In this document: in pieces, positions 1 to 8,193 of the stretch
Numbering within the stretch: the first letter of the stretch is position 1
Layout: every line of letters begins with the position of its first letter
Origin: Streptomyces sp. ISL-98
Lineage (GTDB): Bacteria; Actinomycetota; Actinomycetes; Streptomycetales; Streptomycetaceae
Assembly (NCBI RefSeq): GCF_018614055.1
Contig: NZ_JAGGPB010000051.1
Coordinates: 1-44,853 of the forward strand
Direction: 5' to 3'
Length of the DNA: 44,853 nucleotides
Program-made: the position numbers and the translations under genes
The notes under the pieces: model-generated
What the model saw: only the letters and a program-made list of their open reading frames with translations
What the model was told of the DNA's origin: nothing
The model's database searches: none

Positions 1-24
1 TGACCAAGGCAACGGCCTGGGCAG

Positions 25-72
25 CGAAGAGCATCGCTGGCCGTTTTCAGGGCTCTGACCGGAGTTTCGTGA
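25..72. repeat. Left long inverted repeat of an ISL3-type element
   Basis: This 48-bp stretch matches the reverse complement of 2359-2406 at 42 of 48 positions without gaps, including an uninterrupted core reading CTGGCCGTTTTCAGGGCTCT. Weaker similarity continues outward to the window edge, so the true left end may lie before position 1. It sits directly upstream of an ISL3-family transposase, which fits a transposon terminus. The exact cleavage point cannot be read here. Confidence 0.7.
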
Positions 73-127
73 ATCGCCAGGTCGGCGAGGTGCGTGCGGG
101 AACGTTTCGTCAGGGGATCTCTCGGTT

Positions 128-1713
128 GTGGGGGTCTGTTCGCTGGAAGATGTACTGTTCCCGGAAGTCGATGTGCGGTTGGAGCGGGTGGACTTCACCG
201 CGGAGACTCTGGTCGTGGTGGCGGTGGCATGCGGGCCGGCACCGCGGTGTCCCGGTTGCCGAGTTCGTGCCCGCCGTGTGCACTCGTCGTATGAACGCGG
301 TCTGGCAGAGCGGCCACTGACGGGGAAGAGGTTGCAGGTCAGGCTGCGGGTGCGGCGGTTCTTCTGTGACCGCTCATCATGTCGGCGGCGGACCTTTGTC
401 GAGCAGGTCAGCGGGCTGAGTGAACGCTATCGACGCTCCAGCCTCGGTTTGAAGCAGTGGCTTCACGCGGTTGCGGTCGAGCTCGGTGGCCGCCCCGGCG
501 AACGGCTGTGCCGCAAGATGTCTCTCCCGGTGGGCCGCAGCCGACTCCTTGAACTGCTGGAATCACCACCAGTGCCGGAGCGGGCCCCGCGAGTCCTCGG
601 TGTCGACGAGTTCGCCTTCCGTAAGGGCCGCACCTACGGAACCCTCCTCGTTGATGTGGAAGCCAGCCGGGTCGTCGACGTCCTGCCCGACCGCACCTCG
701 GAGACCTTCGCCACCTGGCTGCGCGACCATCCCGGCGCCGAGATCATCTGCCGCGACCGGGCCACCGCCTACACCCGCGCGGTCAAAGAAGCCGCACCAC
801 ACGCCCTCGAAGTTGCGGACCGTTGGCACCTGCTCCAGAACCTCGCGGCCTCGGTGGAGAAGACCCGCCACCAGCACCGCGCCTGCCTGCGCAAACGTGC
901 CGACGAAGAGACCGGCCGCATCCCGCAGGCACCGTCGCTCATGCAGCTCCCGCTGCACGAGCTGCCGCGAACGCCGATCATCGAACGGACTCGGCGCCGC
1001 TACGCCGACGTCCAGGAGCTCGTCGCTGCAGGCTGGACCGTCAGTGCCATCGCCCGCCGGCTCAATCTCGACCGTAAGACTGTCCGGCGCTTCCGTGACA
1101 CCGACCTCGACCAACTCTTGGCCTCGGCAAACGAACGCCACCCAGCCGGAGTACTGGAGCCGTTCAAGCCGTATTTGAACACCCGGTTCATCGAGAGTCT
1201 CGGCCAGGTCAGCGGCAGCCGCCTCTTCCTCGAAATCCGAGAACGTGGATACCGCGGCAGCCGCCAGGTCGTCCGCAAGCACCTCGCCGCCCTCCGCGCC
1301 GGCAACGCCGAACCAGTGCGGGCCGACGTCCCCAGCCCCCGGAAGATCACCGGCTGGATCACGCGACCTCGTGAGGCCCTCACCGACCAGCAGGAGGAGC
1401 GACTGCTGGAAGTCCGGCTCGCCTGCCCCGACATCACCCGGGCCTGCGACCTCGCCCGCAACCGCCGCGGATCCTTCCTACTCGAATGGATACAACAAGC
1501 CGAGCAAACGCCCCGAAACCAATGAGCGGCTTCGCCGGCTTCCTCCGCCAGGACCTTGACGCTGTCACCGCCGGCCTCACCCTCACCTGGAGCTCCGGCG
1601 TCGTCGAAGGCCACGTCAACAGAGTCAAAACACTCAAGAGAGCAATGTACGGCCGAGCCTCATTCACCCTCCTCCGCACTCGCATCCTCACCCAGGCATG
1701 CAACAGCCGATGA
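128..1713 (+). pseudogene. ISL3-family transposase, frameshifted
   Basis: The protein is an ISL3-type DDE transposase. The N-terminal zinc finger (CPGC followed by a CxxxxC-like pair), the first Asp in VLGVDEFAFRKG, the second Asp in CRDRATAY and an internal helix-turn-helix (SAIARRLNLDRKTVRRF) lie in the frame starting at GTG 128 and ending at 1525. The third catalytic residue, in SSGVVEGHVNRVKTLKR, lies only in the frame ending at 1713, so a single-base shift near 1500-1510 separates it from the rest. The segment CDLARNRRGSFLLEW also looks shorter than the usual family sequence, suggesting a small in-frame deletion just upstream. As written, no full-length transposase can be made without frameshifting. 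A sequencing error is the alternative explanation. Confidence 0.85.
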
Positions 1714-1715
1714 GG

Positions 1716-2141
1716 CTAAGGACGTGTGTTGAGACCGAGGTCGGCCTTGAACAGGTCAATCACTTCGTATCGACCGCGATCAACCTCGGGCACCCCTGCC
1801 TCCTCATCACTGGCGCCCTCAGCGATCATTGAGTGTGCCTTGATTACCCTTTTCACGAGGTCCCGAGCTGGCACAGACACATCCCTACCAGCCAGAACTT
1901 CGATCTCAGCCGTGGCAGCATGGAGCCGACCATCCTCCGAACGGTTCCGTTGGCGAGACTCCGCTTGTCCATAGCTGGCGCTGATCGACCGCAAATACTC
2001 AGAGTAGGCATTTCGCTTCACATCGTTGTGCGAGTCTTCTCGCTGCCACTCGCGGTTACGCGATGCCTGCTTGCCCTGGAGGGCATCGCCGATAAAAACT
2101 CCGAGCAGAGCACCGATCACGCCCACGACGACGGACCACAT
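1716..2141 (-). CDS. Small membrane-anchored hypothetical protein, possible transposon passenger
   Basis: The product is 141 residues. An N-terminal hydrophobic segment (residues 1-18, WSVVVGVIGALLGVFIGDAL) is followed by a charged, helical, presumably cytoplasmic domain rich in Arg, Glu and Asp. The ATG at 2141 is preferred because AAGGGGG lies about 8 nt upstream; a GTG at 2162 is in frame but overlaps that ribosome-binding site. I do not recognise the family. The gene is convergent with the ISL3 transposase and lies inside the same inverted repeats, so it may be cargo. A function cannot be assigned: the layout resembles small bacterial anchor proteins with a coiled C-terminal part, but nothing diagnostic is visible. 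Confidence 0.65.
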   Translation of the reverse strand: MWSVVVGVIGALLGVFIGDALQGKQASRNREWQREDSHNDVKRNAYSEYLRSISASYGQAESRQRNRSEDGRLHAATAEIEVLAGRDVSVPARDLVKRVIKAHSMIAEGASDEEAGVPEVDRGRYEVIDLFKADLGLNTRP

Positions 2142-2358
2142 TCCCAGCGCCCCCTTGCACACAGTCGGCCGAAGGCAGCCGCCAGCGGCTCCCTTGATTC
2201 TCTATGGTTCGTGCACTCTAGGGATCGGCTCGCAACCCACCGCTGATGAACCCAAAAACGCGCGTGTCGTCGAGGTTCCAGAGGAGCGCCTGAACAACGG
2301 ACAGAGCCAGAAACGCGAGTACCTGCCGAATGCCCGACTGGAACGGAGCCGTTTCCCA

Positions 2359-2406
2359 TCACGGAACTGCGGCCAGAGCCCTGAAAACGGCCAGTGTCGC
2401 TCTTCG
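2359..2406. repeat. Right long inverted repeat of the ISL3-type element
   Basis: Read on the minus strand, this copy pairs with 25-72 (42 of 48 identical). Similarity again continues outward, to about 2430 (13 of 19 in the next block). It implies an element of about 2.4 kb covering the transposase and the 1716-2141 gene. The rest of 2142-2598 shows no convincing gene: the reading frames there lack a ribosome-binding site and recognisable content. Confidence 0.7.
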
Positions 2407-2598
2407 TTCCCCAGTCGTTTGCCTCGGGCAATGAGGACCAGCTTCGTCCGTCGGCACAGGGACGGAAGTGTCTCCTCCGCCAACGGCTCCTTCGGCGTCA
2501 CAGGCAGCAAACCGCCCGTGCCTTCGTGTCCGATCCGGGGGATCGCCTTGCCCTGGTCCGCTCTGCGAGCTTCCTGTGTGTGGGCCTACGGTGAGGTC

Positions 2599-3522
2599 AT
2601 GCCTCACGACATCACACGCTTACATCACGTCGGCCACATTGTCAGCGACATGACACAGGCCATCGCGCTCTACCAGCGACTCGGATTTCGCGTTCCGCCG
2701 CCCAGCGTGCCGGCGCTGGCACCCCGTGAGGGTGCCGCGCCAGAGCCCTTCGGGGCAGCGAACACCCACGCCGACCTCTCCCGGAACTTCGTCGAGTTGG
2801 TGACCCCGGTGAAGCCCGGCAATAGGGAGGGCGTGCCACCCGACGCGCGGATCGTTCCACTCCAGGCACCTCCGGAGAAGCTCCCCCTGGTCCTGTCGCG
2901 GATCGATGCGACCAGCGCCCAGCTTGCCGGATGGCGTGATCGCTTCGAAGGGCTCCACATCCTGATGTTCTCCTCGCCGGACGTCGACGGCACGGGAACC
3001 CGGCTCACCGCTGCCGGTGTCGAACACGGAGGGGTGAACACCGTCGGCCGACCGGTCGAGACCCCCAACGGCGTGCGCACGGAACCCGTCCGGTACCTGG
3101 AGATCGACGGTGCGCCGGAAGGCCGGGTCGGCGTCGTTGCCGACTTGGACCCGGAATTCCAGCACACCCGTCACCTCGACCATCCCAACGGCGCCCAGGA
3201 CCTCGTCGAGGCGGTGCTGTGCGTACCTGACGGACAACTCCCCCTGGTTCATGAGCGGTACCAGCGGTATATGGGCCGGCCGATCTCCGCAGAGGGGCCG
3301 GTTACCCTCGTGGCCGAGGCCGACCTCCCGGATCTGCTGCCGGATGAGCTTGCGCCCGCGCTCCCGGCGCTTGTCGCCTGCACAGTTGCCGTCCCTGACA
3401 TCGCTCGGGTGCGTGCGCTGCTTGCAGAGAACGGGCTGCCCGTACGCGAGACGGCCCGAGGGGAGATTTTCGTTCCGGCCAAAGCAGCCCTGGGCGCAGC
3501 TCTGATCTTCCGGGAGATCTGA
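2599..3522 (+). CDS. VOC/glyoxalase-like domain protein
   Basis: The product is 307 residues. It opens with ITRLHHVGHIVSDMTQAIAL, the typical first strand and helix of a vicinal-oxygen-chelate domain with a candidate metal-binding His, and continues into a second half with ILMFSSPDVDGTGTRLTAAGV and a long C-terminal region. Length and layout suit the glyoxalase-3 type (PF13468-like) rather than a short lyase. The ATG at 2599 follows GGTGAGG and matches where VOC domains start; the longer open frame upstream has no family content. It stands alone, just outside the ISL3-type right repeat. The substrate is unknown: dioxygenase, hydrolase-like or binding roles are all possible in this superfamily. 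Confidence 0.8.
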   Translation: MPHDITRLHHVGHIVSDMTQAIALYQRLGFRVPPPSVPALAPREGAAPEPFGAANTHADLSRNFVELVTPVKPGNREGVPPDARIVPLQAPPEKLPLVLSRIDATSAQLAGWRDRFEGLHILMFSSPDVDGTGTRLTAAGVEHGGVNTVGRPVETPNGVRTEPVRYLEIDGAPEGRVGVVADLDPEFQHTRHLDHPNGAQDLVEAVLCVPDGQLPLVHERYQRYMGRPISAEGPVTLVAEADLPDLLPDELAPALPALVACTVAVPDIARVRALLAENGLPVRETARGEIFVPAKAALGAALIFREI

Positions 3523-3831
3523 GAGGGGGCATGGGGGCATTGGGTTCCCGAAGGTGCGCCTCGCGGTCAGGGGACGTCAGAGCTGCGTGGTTCCGCCTCG
3601 CCTCGGCCTGGTGCGGCTGAGGAATCAGGATGAGCAGGTCTGTCCACCCCCTGAGCAGGGGGTGGGGAGTTTCTTGAAAGCGGCCACGGTTCGCTTTCCC
3701 GGTGTCCCGTGCTCGCTCACGGTGTCCCTTGCTCGCTCACGGTGTCCCCTGGCCGGCCCATGGGACAGGAAAGTGAGACGACGACTGTCTGATCGTTCGC
3801 CCGTAGTTGCGCTGATCCCGCTCCCCCTGAC
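3523..3831. other. Intergenic region with a 20-bp tandem repeat
   Basis: No gene is supported here. The notable content is a 20-bp tandem repeat at 3701-3750. The flanking VOC gene (plus strand) and GlxA-type regulator (minus strand) converge on it, so it is a 3'-3' spacer. I see no strong terminator stem. Confidence 0.6.
3701..3750. repeat. 20-bp tandem repeat, 2.5 copies
   Basis: GGTGTCCCGTGCTCGCTCAC (3701-3720) is followed by a copy with one change, G to T at the tenth base (3721-3740), and by a half copy GGTGTCCCCT (3741-3750). The copies are immediately adjacent and contain no spacer, so this is a minisatellite-like duplication and not a CRISPR array. Confidence 0.9.
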
Positions 3832-4812
3832 TCAGTGTCGCTGGTGTTGCCGGCTGTAGTTCGGGCCGTGGCGGGACCGCGAGCGGAAGGTGCGGCGGTA
3901 GGTGTCCGGAGGCACGCCGACAGTGCGGTTGAAGTGTCGGCGCAGCGTCGTGGCGGTGCCCATGCCGGTAGCTGCCGCGATGGCGTCGACACTGTCGTCG
4001 GTGGCCTCGAGCAACTCCTGGGCGCGGCGGATCCGTTGAGTCAGCAACCATTGCAGCGGGGTGGTGCCGGTCGCCGCCCTGAAGTGGCGGCCCAGGTTGC
4101 GCGAGCTCATCCGTGCCTTGCGGGCCAGGTCCTCCACGGTCAGCGGATGGTCGAGCCGTTCGATCACCCAGGGGAACAACTCGGTGAGCGGGTGGTTGTC
4201 CTGGGCGGGCACCGGGGCGGTGACGAACTGGGCCTGGCCGCCGGCCCGGTGCGGGGGCACGACCAGGCGGCGGGCGACCGTGTTGGCGATCGCCGAGCCG
4301 TGGTCGAGGCGGACCAGGTGCAGGCACAGATCCATCGCGGCGGCCTTGCCGGCGGAGGTGAGCACACTGCCGTTGTCCACGTAGAGCACGTCCGGATCGA
4401 CCTCCACCCGGGGGTAGCGGGCGGCCAGGACCTCGGTGTGCGCCCAGTGCGTGGTCGCGCGCCGGCCGTCCAGCAAGCCGGCGGCGGCCAGCACGAACGC
4501 ACCCGTGCACAGGGAGGCCACCCGCGCGCCTGCCTCGTGGGCCGCGCGCACCGCGTCGACCAGGTCGGCGGGCGGGTCCTCATCGACATCGGCCCACCCA
4601 GGGACAATCACGGTGTCGGCGCGCTGGAGTTGGTCGAGCCCGCAGTCGGGCTCCAGCCGGAACCGGTCGACCTGCACGGCGCCCGGCCCGCAGACGGTCA
4701 AGTTGTACCAGGGGTCGGCCACACCGGACAGGTCGGCGCCGAACACCTCGTACGCCAGGGACAGTTCGAAGTGCAGCATTCCGTCGGTGACGGCCAGCGC
4801 GAGAGTACCCAT
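3832..4812 (-). CDS. GlxA-family transcriptional regulator (DJ-1/PfpI + AraC HTH)
   Basis: The N-terminal half is a DJ-1/PfpI-like ligand-sensing domain (LALAVTDGMLHFELSLAYEV; the nucleophile-elbow-like VASLCTGAFVLAAAG; TTHWAHTEVLAARYP). The last ~100 residues are an AraC-type double helix-turn-helix (TVEDLARKARMSSRNLGRHF and DAIAAATGMGTATTLRRHF). The ATG at 4812 is preferred because TACAAT lies seven bases upstream, which would give a leaderless transcript; an in-frame ATG at 4833 is the alternative, giving seven more residues. The gene is divergent from the oxidoreductase at 4921, with ~108 bp between them, so it probably controls that gene. The ligand is unknown. The elbow Cys is present, but in GlxA regulators the domain normally senses and does not catalyse. 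Confidence 0.88.
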   Translation of the reverse strand: MGTLALAVTDGMLHFELSLAYEVFGADLSGVADPWYNLTVCGPGAVQVDRFRLEPDCGLDQLQRADTVIVPGWADVDEDPPADLVDAVRAAHEAGARVASLCTGAFVLAAAGLLDGRRATTHWAHTEVLAARYPRVEVDPDVLYVDNGSVLTSAGKAAAMDLCLHLVRLDHGSAIANTVARRLVVPPHRAGGQAQFVTAPVPAQDNHPLTELFPWVIERLDHPLTVEDLARKARMSSRNLGRHFRAATGTTPLQWLLTQRIRRAQELLEATDDSVDAIAAATGMGTATTLRRHFNRTVGVPPDTYRRTFRSRSRHGPNYSRQHQRH

Positions 4813-4920
4813 GTCCGAAATTGTACGTGCCATGTCGTTCCAGACACTCGCGTTGATCGTCCGCCGCCGCCAGGATGTACGCAGTTGAACATTCGAGTGC
4901 TGAGAACTGCAGGAGAAGTC

Positions 4921-5952
4921 ATGGGATCGGGTCAGACGGTCGTGGTGTTCGGCGCCTACGGGCACACCGGGCGCTTTGTGGTGGAGGAGTTGCGGGACCG
5001 AGGCTTCGTCCCGATTCTGTCCGGACGCGACGCGGACAAGCTGCGGGTTCTCGCGGCATCCCAGCCGGGGCTCGACGCCCGGCCGGCCACGGTCGATGAC
5101 CCGGCCTCACTCGACCGCGCGCTGGCCGGCGCGGCAGCCGTGATCAACTGCGCCGGGCCCTTCGCCTCGACCGCCGCCCCGGTGATCGAGGCGGCACTGC
5201 GCGCCGGGATCCCGTATGTGGACGTGGCCGCCGAGATCGAGGCCAATCTCGACACGTTCACGCACTTCGCGGAGCGCGCCGCCGCCGCGGGCACCGTGGT
5301 GATCCCCGCGATGGCCTTCTTCGGCGGCCTCGGCGACCTGCTGGTCACCGCGGCGATGGGCGACTGGACCTCGGCCGACGAGGCGCATATCGCGTACGGG
5401 TTGAGCAGTTGGCACCCCACCGCCGGGACACGCACCGCGGGCACGGTCTCCCGGCAGCGCAGGGACGGCCAACGCGTCGTGTTCGGCAACGGGCGCCTGG
5501 AGTACCGCGATGACGCTCCGCCGACGCTGAAGTGGACCTTCCCCGACCCGATGGGGGTCCGGTCCGTGATCGGCGAGTTCACCATGGCCGACGTCGTCAC
5601 CGTCCCCAGCCACCTGGCCATCCCCGAGGTGTGCACCTACATGACAGTCGAGGCGGCCAAGGACCTGGCAACTCCGGACACACCGGCACCGACTGCGGTC
5701 GACGAGCATGGGCGGTCCGCACAGACCTTCCTCGTCGACGTCGTCGTGCGCTCCGGCGGCGAGGAACGGCGCGCCGTAGCGAGCGGCCAGGACATCTACG
5801 CCGTCAGCGCACCGCTCGCGGTGGAAGCGGTCCACCGTGTCCTCACGGGACAGACCAGGACGGTCGGTGTCGCCTCCGCCGGCGCGATCTTCGACGCGCC
5901 CGGCTTCCTCCGCGCGCTGTCCGCGCAAATTTCCCTCGAACTACGTCAGTAG
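4921..5952 (+). CDS. Saccharopine dehydrogenase-like NAD(P)-binding oxidoreductase
   Basis: The product is 343 residues. The N-terminus carries a Rossmann fold with VVVFGAYGHTGRFVVEEL (GxxGxxG) and continues with VINCAGPFASTAAPVIEAAL and YVDVAAEIEANLDTF, hallmarks of the saccharopine-dehydrogenase-like/trans-acting enoyl reductase family. The C-terminal half is the usual mixed catalytic/dimer domain. The ATG at 4921 is preceded by AGGAGA at good spacing. The gene is divergent from the GlxA-type regulator. Members of this family act on diverse acids or lipid intermediates, so the substrate is not assignable. No downstream partner follows: the next gene is 348 bp away. Confidence 0.83.
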   Translation: MGSGQTVVVFGAYGHTGRFVVEELRDRGFVPILSGRDADKLRVLAASQPGLDARPATVDDPASLDRALAGAAAVINCAGPFASTAAPVIEAALRAGIPYVDVAAEIEANLDTFTHFAERAAAAGTVVIPAMAFFGGLGDLLVTAAMGDWTSADEAHIAYGLSSWHPTAGTRTAGTVSRQRRDGQRVVFGNGRLEYRDDAPPTLKWTFPDPMGVRSVIGEFTMADVVTVPSHLAIPEVCTYMTVEAAKDLATPDTPAPTAVDEHGRSAQTFLVDVVVRSGGEERRAVASGQDIYAVSAPLAVEAVHRVLTGQTRTVGVASAGAIFDAPGFLRALSAQISLELRQ

Positions 5953-6300
5953 CGGGCAGACCGCCTGCGCCGGCGTCGGGCTACAGCCAACTCCAGCTGG
6001 GTGCCTGGGCGTTCACCGGGAACGCATCCGGCTCCGCGCGACCCGTCGATGTCAGGCGTCGGCCCTAACGGTCGGAGTGGGCCACCACGGTGCTGCTGCC
6101 ACCGCTCACGGACGTGCGCCCTCCCCGCGCTCACCGCCGGCTGAGGAGGCCCGCAGCCGACGCGGAGCGACAGCATCCGCCCAACTCCCCGGCCTGCTGC
6201 TGACACTCCCCGGCCCGACGGGCGCGAAATGACCTCGACGACCGCCCGAATGTTTACTGTGCGTAACCGGTGAACACCTACGGTGATACTGGGAGCCGCC
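5953..6300. other. Intergenic region, no gene seen
   Basis: The 348 bp between the oxidoreductase and the nuclease-like gene contain only shadow frames. A drop in GC near 6247-6290 (around TGTTTACTGTGCG) probably marks the promoter of the 6301 gene, but I cannot place -35/-10 boxes confidently. Confidence 0.5.
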
Positions 6301-7185
6301 ATGTCCATGCTGCTGATCAGAGGAAAGTTCAAGGTGGAGGGGGGCGCCAAACCGGATGGCGACACCCTCCCGTTCATCCCGGACAACGTGGCCGACTGGA
6401 AGCTCGTACCCGGGGACGGGCAGATCGTGCCCAAGGCCGACGGCCGCGCGAGCATCCGGCTCGAAGGAATCGATGCCCTGGAGACCCACTACGGCGAGAA
6501 GCAGCACGTGGAGCACCAGCCGCGGGGCCTCGCCCACGAGGCCGCGGACGAGCTGCTGAAGTTCCTCGGCTTCGACACCGTCCTCCGGGACGACGACGAG
6601 ACCGTCGCCACCACGCCGGACAGCGTGCCCGGCTGGATCCTCACCCGGGGCGCCGACGCCTTCGGCCGCTGCGTGGCCTTCGTCGGCAAGGGCACCCCGC
6701 CCGTGTACAGCGGCTACTGGACCGGCGTCGACGACGACCTACTGAAGCGGACCGCCAACCACCGCCTGCTCCTGCTCGGCCTGGCCTACCCGACCTTCTA
6801 CTCGGGCCTGCCCGAGTACCTGCGCGAGCTCCTCACCGACGCCTCGGAGAAGGCGAGGGCGTCCGCGAAGGGCGTGTGGAAGGTCGACAAGACCCTCGAC
6901 GGGGCGAAGGTCGCCGGAATGACCTCGCTCACGGACGACACGACCGGCGCGGTGATCCTTCCGAAGCTGTTCCGCCGCCTGAAGGACTACCTGGACTTCA
7001 TGGGCACCGACTCGTCACTGGCCTGCTTCCGCGCCTTCCTGGCCGGGGCCACGGACGACGAGTACCGCCTCCTCCCGGAGTCCGAGACGCTCCACAGAGG
7101 TCTCCACCACATCGTCGAGGTCACCGCCGACAACACCGTGAAGATGACCCGCCCGGCCAGGGAGATCGTCTTCAAGGAGAAGTGA
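6301..7185 (+). CDS. Staphylococcal nuclease (TNase)-like domain protein
   Basis: The product is 294 residues. Three blocks follow the thermonuclease order: ASIRLEGIDALETHYGE resembles the strand carrying the catalytic Arg, a Ca-ligand Asp and the general-base Glu of staphylococcal nuclease; DAFGRCVAFV corresponds to the DxxGRxLA block with the second catalytic Arg; and KARASAKGVWKVD matches the family's terminal A-x-x-x-x-G-x-W signature. The Thr that normally follows the Ca-ligand Asp is Ala here, and no clear DGDT calcium motif precedes the first block. There is no signal peptide, so it is predicted cytosolic. ATG 6301 follows GGGAG. About 100 C-terminal residues after the fold are unrecognised. 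The fold call is motif-based, and nuclease activity is inference. Confidence 0.65.
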   Translation: MSMLLIRGKFKVEGGAKPDGDTLPFIPDNVADWKLVPGDGQIVPKADGRASIRLEGIDALETHYGEKQHVEHQPRGLAHEAADELLKFLGFDTVLRDDDETVATTPDSVPGWILTRGADAFGRCVAFVGKGTPPVYSGYWTGVDDDLLKRTANHRLLLLGLAYPTFYSGLPEYLRELLTDASEKARASAKGVWKVDKTLDGAKVAGMTSLTDDTTGAVILPKLFRRLKDYLDFMGTDSSLACFRAFLAGATDDEYRLLPESETLHRGLHHIVEVTADNTVKMTRPAREIVFKEK

Positions 7186-7191
7186 GCGGGA

Positions 7192-7220
7192 ACCCGTCGG
7201 GGCTCGCGGCCCCGGCGGGT
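7192..7220 (+). terminator. Hairpin terminator after the nuclease-like gene
   Basis: ACCCGTCGGGGC (7192-7203) and GCCCCGGCGGGT (7209-7220) pair at 11 of 12 positions around a 5-nt loop, starting seven bases after the stop codon. There is no U-tract, which is common for actinomycete terminators. Confidence 0.6.
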
Positions 7221-7293
7221 CGGCTCCCACCCGACTCGGTAACGTCGGCTCACGCCTCCTGGATGAACGCGCGCACCAGGTCGAGAAGAGGAT

Positions 7294-8193
7294 GTGGTGA
7301 GGATGACTGGGACGCGGGAGTCCGAGGTTCGGACATTGCTGGCGGGGCGGGGCCTGGTGGAGTCGCCGCGGTGGCACGGTGACCGGCTCTACTTCTCCGA
7401 TTGGTCCGCGCACGAGGTGATCGCGGTGGATCTTGCCGGTCGGAGTGAGGTCATCGCTCGGGTGGAGTCGCTTCCGCTGTGTACCGCCTGGCAGCCGGAC
7501 GGCCAGCTGCTGATCGTCTCGTCGACCGACGGGCTGCTGCTGCGCCGGGAGCCGGACGGGACACTTGTGACCCATGCCGACCTCGGAAAATCGGGCTGGA
7601 ACGACATCGTCGTGGACGGCCGGGGCAACGTCTACGTCGACAGCATCGGCTTCGACATGATGGCCGGCGAAGCGTACGCACCCGGCTTCGTCAGCCTGGT
7701 TACCCCGGACGTCTCGATCCGGCGGGTAGCGGACGGACTTGCCTTCCCGAACGGTATGGCGGTGGCCGCCGACAACTCCACCCTCATCGTCGCCGAATCC
7801 TACGGCCACAGCCTCGCGGCCTTCGACATGGATCCCGACGGTGGGTTGTCTCGTCGTCGGGTGTGGGCCGACCTCGGCGACGGCACCCCGGACGGCATCT
7901 GCGTCGACGCCGAGAATGCCGTCTGGTACGCGGACGTGCCCAGCAAGCGGTGCGTGCGAGTCGCCGAGGGCGGCCTTGTGCTGCAAACGATCGAGTTGGA
8001 CCGCGGCGGGTTCGCCTGCGCGCTCGGCGGTCCCGCGGGGAAAACGTTGTTCGTGGTGGCGGCAGAGTGGCGGGACAACCTGCCGGAAATGGTTCCTGCG
8101 GGATCCGGCCAGGTGCTTGCCGCCGAGGTTGATGCCCCTATGGATGTCAATCGGCTGACGCTGGTGCAGGAGTGGGCTTCCTGGCCACGGTGA
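7294..8193 (+). CDS. SMP-30/gluconolactonase/LRE family protein, 3' end altered by IS110
   Basis: This is a six-bladed beta-propeller lactonase-type protein. The metal-site positions of the SMP-30 family are visible: Glu in LVESPRWHGD (about residue 23), Asn in GLAFPNGMAV (about residue 150) and Asp in GTPDGICVDAENAVWYADV. GTG 7294 has AGAGG at suitable spacing; ATG 7303 is the alternative. The body runs normally to GQVLAAEVDAP, where family members usually end within a few residues. Here the frame continues for ~18 residues (MDVNRLTLVQEWASWPR) that come from IS110 sequence and overlap the antisense transposase gene. The propeller is probably intact, and only the tail is foreign. Confidence 0.82.
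   Translation: MVRMTGTRESEVRTLLAGRGLVESPRWHGDRLYFSDWSAHEVIAVDLAGRSEVIARVESLPLCTAWQPDGQLLIVSSTDGLLLRREPDGTLVTHADLGKSGWNDIVVDGRGNVYVDSIGFDMMAGEAYAPGFVSLVTPDVSIRRVADGLAFPNGMAVAADNSTLIVAESYGHSLAAFDMDPDGGLSRRRVWADLGDGTPDGICVDAENAVWYADVPSKRCVRVAEGGLVLQTIELDRGGFACALGGPAGKTLFVVAAEWRDNLPEMVPAGSGQVLAAEVDAPMDVNRLTLVQEWASWPR

Noticed and set aside
3701..3750. Possible CRISPR array
   Set aside because: The repeats abut with no spacers, and no cas genes are present.
3835..5952. Very long plus-strand frame (705 codons)
   Set aside because: Its first part is antisense to the GlxA-type regulator and has no family content. Only 4921-5952 is a real gene.
6270..7382. 370-codon plus-strand frame over the nuclease-like gene
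   Set aside because: It is rich in Arg, Pro and Gly, the typical shadow frame of GC-rich DNA, and overlaps a gene with a clear ribosome-binding site and motifs.
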